Source: Ramlibacter tataouinensis (GTDB taxonomy: Bacteria; Pseudomonadota; Gammaproteobacteria; Burkholderiales; Burkholderiaceae_C). Taken from it: a stretch of 64,000 nt of DNA. The stretch covers positions 1,054,001 to 1,118,000 of the forward strand of contig NZ_CP010951.1 of assembly GCF_001580455.1 (NCBI RefSeq). The letters run 5' to 3'. The position numbers were made by a program, and so were the translations under genes. The notes under the pieces are model-generated. The model was given only the letters and a program-made list of their open reading frames with translations. It did no database searches and had not been told where the DNA came from. How positions within the stretch are numbered: the stretch's first letter is position 1; each line of letters opens with the position of its first letter. Shown here one piece after another: positions 34,787 to 42,283 of this stretch.

Positions 34787-34944
34787 GCGCTTTTCCGACG
34801 CTGGCTGTTGCCGAGTGTGTCAAGCGTAAGGCACATCGCCGGTTTGATGCCAATTTCCGGCTCAGCCGTGACGTTTGATTACGCCAGCCTCGTCAGTTGC
34901 GAACACGATCCGTCGGTTCCGTCATAACGAAAAAGGGTCCGACA

Positions 34945-36147
34945 ATGAAGAGCAGCACTTTGAACCTGGCCGGCATCGGCATCTGGTGCACTGCCGTGGT
35001 GGCGGGGGTCGTCGCCTGTGGCGGCGGCGGCGGAGACCCGGGGGGCCAAGGCACGCTGCGCGTCGCGTTGACCGATGCGCCGGCCTGCGGCTTCGACCAT
35101 GTGTACGTCACGGTCGACAAGGTCCGTGTGCACCAGAGCGCCTCGGCCGGTGACGGCGAAGCCGGCTGGACCGACCTGGCTGTCACTCCGCCGCGCCGGG
35201 TGGATCTGCTCGCCCTGACCAACGGCATCCTCGAGGAGCTGGGCTCGGTGCCGCTGGCCGCGGGCCACTACTCGCAGGTGCGGCTGGTCCTGGCCGACAA
35301 CGTTACGGGCGCGGCCACGCCGGCCAATGCCGTGCAACCGACCGGTGGCAGCCTGGTGGCATTGAACACGCCCAGCGGCCAGCAAAGCGGCCTGAAGCTG
35401 CAGGCGCATTTCGAAGTCGGCTCCGGACAGCTGGCCGACCTGGTGCTCGACTTCGACGCTTGCAAGTCGATCGTGCGGGCCGGCGGTTCCGGCCAGTACA
35501 ACCTCAAGCCGGTGATGAGCGTCGTGCCGCGCGCCGCGTCCTCGATCCAAGGCGTGGTGACCACCACGCTGAGCCTGAGCAGCACGACCGTCGCAGCGCA
35601 ACAGGCGGGCGCCACCTTGCGCTCAACCACGCCGGATGCGAGCGGCAACTTCAGCCTGCCGTTCCTGGCACCGGGAACCTACACACTGGTGATCACCTCG
35701 GAAGGACGCGCGACCGGCGTGGTGACGAGCGTGCCCGCGGGCACCGGAACCACGGCGGTGAGCACCGCAGCGACCGCGATCACGCTGCCGACCTCGTCCA
35801 TGGCCGAGGTCACCGGCACCGTGAGCGCAAGCACCCTGTCCGGCGGCAGCACAGTGACCGCGCCGGTCACGGATGCGACCGTGCGCGCGATGCAGGCGGT
35901 GGCCGGCGAAACGGTGGAAGTGCGCAGCCAGCCGGCAGACGCCGTGCTGGGCAGCTACAACCTGCGACTGCCTACTGCGGCGCCGGTCAGGGCGGCCTAT
36001 GCCGCCTCGGCACCGCTGGCCTTCACCGCCGATAGCGCGGCAGCAGGCAAGTACACCATGCAATCGCAAGCGCCGAATCGCGCCGTGCTTTCCAAGCCCG
36101 CGGACATCAGTTCCGGTACCGGCACGCAAGTCAACTTCGGCTACTGA
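34945..36147 (+). CDS. DUF4382 domain lipoprotein
   Basis: 400 residues. Lipoprotein signal with lipobox (GVVACGGGG, Cys near residue 24) then a Gly-rich tether. Residues about 34-195 form a DUF4382 domain: LRVALTDAPACGFDHVYVTVDKVRVH, GHYSQVRLVL, LKPVMSVVP. The rest is Ser/Thr/Ala-rich with a carboxypeptidase-regulatory-like segment (GNFSLPFLAPGTYTLVITSEG), a beta-sandwich type common in surface proteins. Its function is unknown; it is probably exposed at the outer membrane. The start ATG was chosen for the signal peptide over an upstream in-frame candidate at 34897. Confidence 0.85.
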   Translation: MKSSTLNLAGIGIWCTAVVAGVVACGGGGGDPGGQGTLRVALTDAPACGFDHVYVTVDKVRVHQSASAGDGEAGWTDLAVTPPRRVDLLALTNGILEELGSVPLAAGHYSQVRLVLADNVTGAATPANAVQPTGGSLVALNTPSGQQSGLKLQAHFEVGSGQLADLVLDFDACKSIVRAGGSGQYNLKPVMSVVPRAASSIQGVVTTTLSLSSTTVAAQQAGATLRSTTPDASGNFSLPFLAPGTYTLVITSEGRATGVVTSVPAGTGTTAVSTAATAITLPTSSMAEVTGTVSASTLSGGSTVTAPVTDATVRAMQAVAGETVEVRSQPADAVLGSYNLRLPTAAPVRAAYAASAPLAFTADSAAAGKYTMQSQAPNRAVLSKPADISSGTGTQVNFGY

Positions 36148-36269
36148 CACGGTCGAGCCATGTCGCAGCGAGCGCCCAGCGCGGCGTTCGCTGCGGTGAT
36201 TGCCAATCGCAATTGGCGGTTCTGTCCTACAGACGGCACAGCGACCGTCATTACGCTGTCTGCCTGTCC

Positions 36270-36911
36270 ATGATCAGCATCATCAGCGCACCGTCCGCCC
36301 ACGTTTTCACTGCCGGCCTCGTCGTCATGCTCGTGGGCTCCGGCGTCTACTTCGATCACGCGGCCTCGGATGGCGTCCCTGAGAGGACTGCCGCAGTCCT
36401 CGAGGGCGAACTCGCGCGTGAATCAGCCTCACCCGAAGTGCGTCGCATGGCGCAGTGGGCAGTGAGCACGCAGGACCACGCGGGCATGCCCTTCGTGGTC
36501 GTCGACAAGGCCGACGGACGCATCTTCGCCTTCGATCCGCGCGGTCGCCTGCGCGGCACGGCACCCGTGCTGCTCGGCCCGGCGCGGGCGGACCAAGCGG
36601 CCTCGCCCGCCGTGCCCGCGGGCCGCTTCGTGGCGGACACCCTCGCCTCCGCGCGCGGAGGCGGCATCGTCTGGGCCAATGCCAAGACACAGGTCACGCT
36701 GTACGCGCTGCCGTCCGCGCAGGCCAGGCCGCCACAGCGGCCGCAGGCGGAGGCCAAGCGGGTGTCCACGAGCACCATGCTGGTCGCCGCAGGCTTCTAC
36801 CGCGAGTGCCTCGACCCGCTGCGTACGCAACCGAGCATCGCGTATGTGTTGCCCGAGATGGTGGATCAGGTCGGCGCCGGGCGCGGCGACTATGGCAGGT
36901 CCCCGTCATGA
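36270..36911 (+). CDS. L,D-transpeptidase-like protein lacking the catalytic cysteine
   Basis: 213 residues with one N-terminal membrane helix (about 8-25). The body reads like a YkuD/L,D-transpeptidase relative: PFVVVDKADGRIFAFDPRGRLRGTAPVLLGPA, PAGRFVADT, and the closing FYRECLDPLRT with YVLPEM. In active members the segment before FY is of the form SxGCxxV with a nearby HR; here it reads KRVSTSTMLVAAGFY, so the nucleophilic Cys and the catalytic His are both missing. It is best described as a degenerate, probably non-catalytic member. The stop overlaps the start of the next small gene (ATGA). Confidence 0.55.
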   Translation: MISIISAPSAHVFTAGLVVMLVGSGVYFDHAASDGVPERTAAVLEGELARESASPEVRRMAQWAVSTQDHAGMPFVVVDKADGRIFAFDPRGRLRGTAPVLLGPARADQAASPAVPAGRFVADTLASARGGGIVWANAKTQVTLYALPSAQARPPQRPQAEAKRVSTSTMLVAAGFYRECLDPLRTQPSIAYVLPEMVDQVGAGRGDYGRSPS

Positions 36912-37132
36912 GTGACAGCGGCCACGGCAAGGACAAGCAAGCCGCGAAGGCCCGCCACGGGCCGCGCAGCGAGGTGGTCTGGAGCGGCGGCACCGGCCGC
37001 CAGCCCTACGGCAACCAGGAAACCGGCGAAGCCGCCGAGGCCAGCGGCGCGCATGAATTCGCAGCGGGCGACCGTGGCGACAAGTCGGGCCGCAACCTCG
37101 AGCAGAGCGAGCAGGCCAAAGGCACACCTTGA
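36908..37132 (+). CDS. small hydrophilic protein of unknown function
   Basis: 74 residues, highly charged, Gly-rich and without hydrophobic segments (HGKDKQAAKARHG, GNQETGEAAEASGAHEFAAGDRGDKSGRNLEQSEQAKG). The composition resembles stress-related, intrinsically disordered small proteins. The ATG overlaps the stop of the L,D-transpeptidase-like gene, supporting translation as a coupled pair. Confidence 0.55.
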   Translation: MSDSGHGKDKQAAKARHGPRSEVVWSGGTGRQPYGNQETGEAAEASGAHEFAAGDRGDKSGRNLEQSEQAKGTP

Positions 37133-37272
37133 GCTTGCCGGCGCCCGCGTGCCGGACTCCACTGCAGACCTCGGCGACGCCTTGGGGGCATCGCACCCGT
37201 GGACAAGCCCGCGTCCGACAGACGCCTGATCGCTGAGGCTGTCCAATGGCAGATCGAAGCCAAGGGGGTCCC

Positions 37273-37893
37273 ATGAACCAGCTGCTCAGCCAGCTCGCAC
37301 CCACCGTCACCAACATGATCCGCATGGATCACTCGCATGTGCTGACGACCTTCCACCAGTACGAGATCGACTCTTCGCCGCGCGTGAAGAAGGGGCTGGT
37401 CGACAGCGTCTGCGTGGCGCTCGAGATCCACACGCAACTGGAGGAGGAGATCTTCTATCCGGCGCTGCGCGAAGTGGCCGACACCGAAGCGGCCAGGAAA
37501 GGCGTTCCGGAGCACGACGAGATGCGGCGCCTGATCGCGCAGATTCGCAAGCTCGAACCCGGCGACGCCAGCTTTGACGAATCCTTCTACCAGCTCATGA
37601 ACTGCGTCATTCACCATGTGGCCGACGAGGAAACGATGCTGCTGCCGGCGGCCGAGCGCGCGCTGGCCGACCACTTGAGCGAGTTGGGCGCGCGCATGAC
37701 CAAGCGCCGCCTGCAGTTGGCCGCGCCGCGCGGCGGCGAGATCGCCGGCAGCATGGCGCGCTCCATGGGGCCCGGCACGCTGGTCGCCGGGGCAGGCGCC
37801 CTGCTGGCCGTCAGCTACATGCTGGCGCGCCCGCGTACATGGCGCGCCGCGGTCACCGGCCATGCCGCCCGCACGCCGACCGCGCATCACTGA
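37273..37893 (+). CDS. hemerythrin domain-containing protein
   Basis: 206 residues. Four-helix hemerythrin HHE domain with candidate iron ligands in RMDHSHVL, ALEIHTQLEEEIFYPAL, GVPEHDEMRRL and CVIHHVADEETMLLP. After about residue 150 there is a basic segment, a hydrophobic stretch (GTLVAGAGALLAVSYMLA) and a short basic tail, suggesting membrane attachment. It likely senses or handles O2, NO or iron. The start ATG has AAGGGGGTCCC upstream; an in-frame start 27 nt earlier is weaker. Confidence 0.88.
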   Translation: MNQLLSQLAPTVTNMIRMDHSHVLTTFHQYEIDSSPRVKKGLVDSVCVALEIHTQLEEEIFYPALREVADTEAARKGVPEHDEMRRLIAQIRKLEPGDASFDESFYQLMNCVIHHVADEETMLLPAAERALADHLSELGARMTKRRLQLAAPRGGEIAGSMARSMGPGTLVAGAGALLAVSYMLARPRTWRAAVTGHAARTPTAHH

Positions 37894-37915
37894 CCCAGGC
37901 TCGGGGAGGAAGTTC

Positions 37916-39100
37916 ATGAAGTCGCTGGTGGTCTTTTCGCACCTGCGCTGGGATTTCGTGCAGCGGCGGCCGCAGCATCTGCTGTCGCGGCTGGCACGGC
38001 GCTGGCGGGTGATCTACATCGAGGAGCCGCTTGCCGGCTCCTCCCGCAACGGCCTGGAGGTGATCGACGTGGCCGAGGGCGTGCAGGTCTGGCGGCCGCA
38101 GGTGACCGGCGCGGCGCCGGGCTTCCACGATGATCACCTGCCGGTGCTGCAGAAGCTCATCGCCGAGGCCTTGCATGACAAGGGCATCGCCGACTACTGG
38201 GCCTGGATGTACACGCCCATGGCGCTGTCGCTGGCCACGGCGATCGGGCCGCGCGGCCTGGTGTACGACTGCGTGGAGGACCTGTCGACATGCAAGGATG
38301 CTCCCCGGCAGCTCGTGCTGCGGGAGAACTTGCTGTTCAAGCTGGCCGACCTGGTGTTCGCGGGTGGGCACAGCATCTACAACGCCAAGCGGCACCGCCA
38401 CCCCGAGGTGCACTGCTTTCCCAACGGCGTGGACGCCGCCCACTTCGCCGGCAACCGGGCCGAGCATCCCTTACAGGCCGCGATCGCGCACCCGCGCCTG
38501 GGCTACTGCGGCGTGATCGACGCGCACATCAACCTCGAGCTGATCGACGCCATCGCCAAGGGGCGCGCCGACTGGAACCTCGTCATGGCCGGTCCGACGG
38601 CGGGCATCGAGCCGGCCGCATTGCCGCGGCGCGACAACATCCACTGGCTGGGCCGGCAGGAATACGCCGACCTGCCTGCGCTCATCGCCGGCTGGGACGT
38701 ATGCCTGCTGCCCTATTCGCTGGACGACGCGACCCATTTCATCAACCCGGGCAAGACGCTGGAGTACATGGCCTGCGGACGGCCGGTGGTGAGCACCTCC
38801 ATCCGCGATGTGGTGGAGGCTTATGGCCAGGTGGTCCGGATCGCCGACACGCCGGAAGGCTTCATCGCCGACTGCGACATGATCATGCAGCGCACCGCGG
38901 CGGAACGGCAGGAACACGCGCGCGCGCTGGCCGAGATCGTCGCCCGCAGCTCGTGGGAGGCCACCGCCGACGAGATGGCCGAACTGATCGCCCAGGCCGA
39001 CGACCTGGTGGACGACGGCGGCGCGTTCGCGCGGCCCACGCCGCTGACGGACGCGGCGCAGACGCTGCCGCAGCGCGCCCCCGCCAGGGCCGGCGCGTGA
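37916..39100 (+). CDS. family 1-type glycosyltransferase
   Basis: 394 residues with the GT-B fold layout. N-terminal FSHLRWDFVQRRPQHLLSRLA is the opening of the GT1-like family found with exopolysaccharide and surface-sugar genes. The C-terminal nucleotide-sugar half has MAGPTAG, NIHWLGRQEYADLPALIAGWDVCLLPYS and the acidic INPGKTLEYMACGRPVVST motif. Donor and acceptor are unknown. GGGGAGGA precedes the ATG. The gene follows the hemerythrin gene by 22 nt, but no other polysaccharide genes are close. Confidence 0.85.
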   Translation: MKSLVVFSHLRWDFVQRRPQHLLSRLARRWRVIYIEEPLAGSSRNGLEVIDVAEGVQVWRPQVTGAAPGFHDDHLPVLQKLIAEALHDKGIADYWAWMYTPMALSLATAIGPRGLVYDCVEDLSTCKDAPRQLVLRENLLFKLADLVFAGGHSIYNAKRHRHPEVHCFPNGVDAAHFAGNRAEHPLQAAIAHPRLGYCGVIDAHINLELIDAIAKGRADWNLVMAGPTAGIEPAALPRRDNIHWLGRQEYADLPALIAGWDVCLLPYSLDDATHFINPGKTLEYMACGRPVVSTSIRDVVEAYGQVVRIADTPEGFIADCDMIMQRTAAERQEHARALAEIVARSSWEATADEMAELIAQADDLVDDGGAFARPTPLTDAAQTLPQRAPARAGA

Positions 39101-39141
39101 CGACGGCGTGAGCCAGCGCTTTTCGCCTGCCCGCCCGCGTC

Positions 39142-39594
39142 TCAGGTCCTGGGGTAGGAGGCGAAGACCATGGTGCGGCCGGCCTTGTCGACCAGCAGCA
39201 CCTGGTAGGGATCCTGGCGCCCACCCATCTCCATGCCCGGGGATCCGGCCGGCATGCCGGGAACGCTGAGGCCGGCGGCCACGGGTTTCATGGCCAGCAG
39301 CCGCTTGACGTCGGCGGCAGGCACATGGCCTTCGACCGCATAGCCGGCCACCACGCCGGTATGGCAGCTGCCCAGCTTGTCCGGAATGCCGTGGCGCTTG
39401 CGCACCGGCGCCGTGTCTTCGACGACGGTGACCTTGACCGGGAATCCGGCCGCCTTGAGGTGTTCCACCCAGTCGGTACAGCAACCGCACTGCGGGGTCT
39501 TGAACACTTCGACTTGCGGCAGGCCGGCCAGTGCCGGCAGCGCGGCGGCGGAGGCCGCACCCGCGGCGATCAGGAGCAGGGAGCGGCGCTTCAT
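39142..39594 (-). CDS. DUF411 domain-containing (metal-linked) exported protein
   Basis: 150 residues with a signal peptide (MKRRSLLLIAAGAASAAALPALAG). DUF411 core: FKTPQCGCCTDWVEHLKAAGF with a CxCC metal-type motif, GSCHTGVVAGYAVEGHVPA, and a Met-rich loop near the end (PGMPAGSPGMEMGG). DUF411 proteins accompany copper-handling genes and are thought to be periplasmic metal-binding proteins. The start overlaps the cupredoxin stop (ATGA), so the two are co-translated. Confidence 0.88.
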   Translation of the reverse strand: MKRRSLLLIAAGAASAAALPALAGLPQVEVFKTPQCGCCTDWVEHLKAAGFPVKVTVVEDTAPVRKRHGIPDKLGSCHTGVVAGYAVEGHVPAADVKRLLAMKPVAAGLSVPGMPAGSPGMEMGGRQDPYQVLLVDKAGRTMVFASYPRT

Positions 39595-40082
39595 TTCACC
39601 ACCACCTTCCCGACCATGCCCGCCTCGTAGTGACCGGGGATAAGGCAGGCGAAGCTGAAATTGCCCGGCTGCGTGAACTGCCAGACGATCTCGCCCCTGG
39701 CCCCCGGCTTGACGTGCACCATGCTCGGCTCGTCGTGCTCCATGCCCGGGAACTTCTTCATGTGCTCGGCATGCTTGGCGAGGTCTTCGGCCGTGCCGAG
39801 CACCATCTCGTGCAGCACGGCGCCCTTGTTGGCCACGGCGAAGCGGACGGTCTCGCCCTTGCGCACCGTGATGCTGTCCGGCACGAAGCGCATGCGGTCG
39901 TTCATCTCGACCCGGATGGTGCGCGTGACCTTCTTCGGGTCGCCCTCCTGGCCGAAGGGCGTGGCCTCGACACGGGCGGGGTCGTACTGGCGCTGCGCGG
40001 CATGGTGGTCGTCGCCGTGCGCGAAAGCCGCCGATGCCAGCAGGGCCGCCGCCATGGCGGCGATGTATCCAAGGTGCTTCAT
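39591..40082 (-). CDS. cupredoxin (type 1 copper protein, CopI-like)
   Basis: 163 residues with a signal peptide (cleavage near SAAFAHG) and a His-rich mature start (HGDDHH). Type 1 copper ligands are in order: His91 (VLHEMVLG), Cys146, His151 and Met156 (FACLIPGHYEAGM). Proteins of this group bind copper in the periplasm and assist copper tolerance or electron transfer. GGAGGGCAA lies just upstream of the ATG. It is translationally coupled to the DUF411 gene. Confidence 0.9.
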   Translation of the reverse strand: MKHLGYIAAMAAALLASAAFAHGDDHHAAQRQYDPARVEATPFGQEGDPKKVTRTIRVEMNDRMRFVPDSITVRKGETVRFAVANKGAVLHEMVLGTAEDLAKHAEHMKKFPGMEHDEPSMVHVKPGARGEIVWQFTQPGNFSFACLIPGHYEAGMVGKVVVK

Positions 40083-40224
40083 TTGCCCTCCATTCTTGCT
40101 CAATGGTGGCGGCGGCGGCGATGCGCTGTCTTCGGTCAGCGTGATCGCGAACGCGCTGCGCCTGCGCACGGCGAAAGCGGACTGAGGCGCGCGGGGGAAG
40201 GCACTACACTAGCTCCTGCCTGAA

Positions 40225-40314
40225 GGAAGAGTGGCCGAGCGGTTTAAGGCACCGGTCTTGAAAACCGGCGAGGGCGCAAGCTCTCCGTGGGTTCGAATCC
40301 CACCTCTTCCGCCA
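40225..40314 (+). tRNA. tRNA-Ser (anticodon UGA)
   Basis: A 90-nt class II tRNA folds cleanly: acceptor GGAAGAG/CTCTTCC, D arm, anticodon stem CCGGT/ACCGG with loop TGA, a long variable arm (GAGGGCGCAAGCTCTC), T arm GTGGG-TTCGAAT-CCCAC, discriminator G and an encoded CCA. The long variable arm and UGA anticodon identify a serine tRNA reading UCA/UCG codons. It lies between the divergent cupredoxin start and the patatin stop. Confidence 0.97.
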
Positions 40315-40345
40315 CCCGGCTCGCAGGCACTGGGTTGGTCGCTCA

Positions 40346-41437
40346 TCAACGGCCTGCCCCTGCTAAAAACCCCCGGCCGACCCGCGATGCCGCGTTCTTC
40401 GCGCGCTGCCAGGCGCCTTGCCACCCTCTGGCGCGCACGAGACCCTGGAACTCCAGCCAGGTGTCATCCGCATAGTCGGCATAGGGCAAGGTTTCGCGAT
40501 GCCCCAGGGCCGCGCGGTCTGAACGCAGCCATTGCACGGCCGATTCCTGCCCCAACGCGAACAACTCGCGCACCAGGCCCGCGTCCACGCCCGAACGCGT
40601 CGACTGCGGAAATCGCGCCAGCGCTTCGCCGCCATCGATGCGGTGCATGCGCAGCTGCCGCTCGCGCGGCAGGATGCCCAGCTTCACGAGCTGGTTGATG
40701 TGCTCGACGGCGCGGATTTGCGACAGCAGTCCGGCGTTGAAGGTGAGTTCGTTGGCGCGTTCATACACTTCCTGCGGCGTGCCGGGCAGTGTGGACTGGC
40801 GCACGGAATTGATCTGCACGATCAGGACGTCGCCGCCGCGGAAGCCGTGCAGGAACGGCGCCAGCGGCGGATTGACCGAGTAGCCGCCGTCCCAGTACAG
40901 CTCGCCGCCGATCGAGACTGGCGGAAACAGCTGCGGCAGGCAGGTCGATGCGAGCACCGCCTGCAGCGTGAGATCGGCGCCGCTGAAGATCGCGGCGCGC
41001 CCGGTTCGCACCTGCGTGGCACCGACGAGGACGCGCGGTGCACCCGGCCCCCGCAGTGCCTCGAAGTCGACGTGCCGCGCCAGCAGGGGCTCCAGTGGAT
41101 TGAACGCGAGGGGAGAAATCGCGTGCCAGGCGAACAGGGGATTGCATCCGGTGAGCACCTGCAGCAGCTCGCGCTGCACCCGGCCGAACGGGGACAGGTT
41201 GGCCACTTCGTTCCAGACGCCGCGCAGCACGCGCCGCGCATTCTCCCGCGGCGAGGCCCCCGAAGAGGTTGCGGTCGCCCAGCCGCTCGCCAGCGCGACG
41301 GCGTTCACGGCGCCGGCACTGGTGCCGCTGATCGAGGGAAATTCCAGCGATGCCTCGGCGAGCAGCGCATCGAGAACGCCCCAGGTGAAGGCGCCGTGTG
41401 AGCCGCCACCCTGAAGCGCCAGGTTCAGCATTGTCAT
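40346..41437 (-). CDS. patatin-like phospholipase
   Basis: 363 residues. Patatin hydrolase motifs: oxyanion loop LQGGGSHGAFTWGVLDAL, nucleophile GTSAG (Ser in about the first 45 residues), and the catalytic DGG in YWDGGYSVNPPLAPF. It should hydrolyse acyl ester bonds of phospholipids or related lipids. No signal peptide, so cytoplasmic or membrane-associated. Two in-frame ATGs (41437 and 41431) and an upstream TTG are possible starts; I take the first ATG. The stop lies 31 nt from the tRNA gene. Confidence 0.9.
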   Translation of the reverse strand: MTMLNLALQGGGSHGAFTWGVLDALLAEASLEFPSISGTSAGAVNAVALASGWATATSSGASPRENARRVLRGVWNEVANLSPFGRVQRELLQVLTGCNPLFAWHAISPLAFNPLEPLLARHVDFEALRGPGAPRVLVGATQVRTGRAAIFSGADLTLQAVLASTCLPQLFPPVSIGGELYWDGGYSVNPPLAPFLHGFRGGDVLIVQINSVRQSTLPGTPQEVYERANELTFNAGLLSQIRAVEHINQLVKLGILPRERQLRMHRIDGGEALARFPQSTRSGVDAGLVRELFALGQESAVQWLRSDRAALGHRETLPYADYADDTWLEFQGLVRARGWQGAWQRAKNAASRVGRGFLAGAGR

Positions 41438-41560
41438 GAGCAAAGTGCAGCAAGTTCCGTGCGCGGGGTGGATGCGCCCCTGGCGGAGAATGTCGGCCGA
41501 GTTTGATCACGGGGGTGCGACATCTGGATGAACAGGGCGCCGCTCGGTTGCAAGGCCCGC

Positions 41561-42052
41561 TCAGACAGGCTCGGAATCCGAATCGACTTCCAGGGACTCG
41601 GACAAGTCTTCGCCAGCGCCAGCGGCCGCGCCCGGGGAGCTACCCAGGTACGCCCTCGCCGGAAGGTCCATCTCCACCAGGTGCGCCTCGAGCCACGCCG
41701 CCACCGCCGTGCACGCGCTCTCGCGACCGAGGTCGCCCCGCGCGCGCCGCAGGCAGATGGATTGGATGCGGTCCAGCCCGGCGAGATGCTCTTCGCGATG
41801 CTGTTCCAGCCACTCGTAGCCGTTCAGCGCGAGCAGGTGTTCCTCGGCGGCGCAATGGCGTTGCGCCAGCGTCAGGAGGTCGCACAAGGCGCGGTTGAAA
41901 GCGTGATCGTCGAGGTTGTCCTGCGCGTCCCGCAGCGATCGAACCAGTTCGAAGAGCACGATGTGCTGCTTGTCCAACAGGGCGTTGCCGACGGACAGGC
42001 CGGCGTGCCAGGCACGATTCGCGGTGGGTACCACCGGCATGTCTTCACTCAT
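41561..42052 (-). CDS. bacteriohemerythrin
   Basis: 163 residues. The order of ligand motifs is classic: W..GLSVGNALLDKQH (His of helix 1), LTLAQRHCAAEEHLL, EWLEQHREEHLAGL, and LEAHLVEMD near the end. It should bind a di-iron centre and reversibly bind O2, used for O2 storage, delivery or sensing. The last 25 residues are an acidic Ser/Glu/Asp-rich tail not needed for the fold. It is oriented away from phoX. Confidence 0.9.
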   Translation of the reverse strand: MSEDMPVVPTANRAWHAGLSVGNALLDKQHIVLFELVRSLRDAQDNLDDHAFNRALCDLLTLAQRHCAAEEHLLALNGYEWLEQHREEHLAGLDRIQSICLRRARGDLGRESACTAVAAWLEAHLVEMDLPARAYLGSSPGAAAGAGEDLSESLEVDSDSEPV

Positions 42053-42189
42053 GGGGGACGTCTTGCGCCTGCTGCTTGATGGATGGAGGGGAGCGGAGAC
42101 GCGAATGCGCCGTCAGGGCGCTGTGCGACTTTGCGCCGGACAGATGACGTGCGTGTGACTGGCAGCCCGAGACCCGGCGAGCCGGGCCA

Positions 42190-42239
42190 CTTCACGAGTT
42201 CGTCACGGGCTTGCCACGGCCGCGTCACAAGCTCTGCCT
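42190..42239 (+). promoter_or_regulatory. Pho-box-like array upstream of phoX
   Basis: Five 6-mers of the type CGTCAC recur exactly every 11 bp: CTTCAC at 42190, CGTCAC at 42201, TGCCAC at 42212, CGTCAC at 42223 and CTGCCT at 42234. An 11-bp period of T-G-T-C-A-C/T half sites is the hallmark of PhoB binding. The array ends about 45 nt before the phoX start. Phosphate-starvation control through PhoB is therefore likely. Confidence 0.7.
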
Positions 42240-42283
42240 AACCTGCGCGCCTGTCCCAGACCACAGAACTGAAAGGCAAGCCG

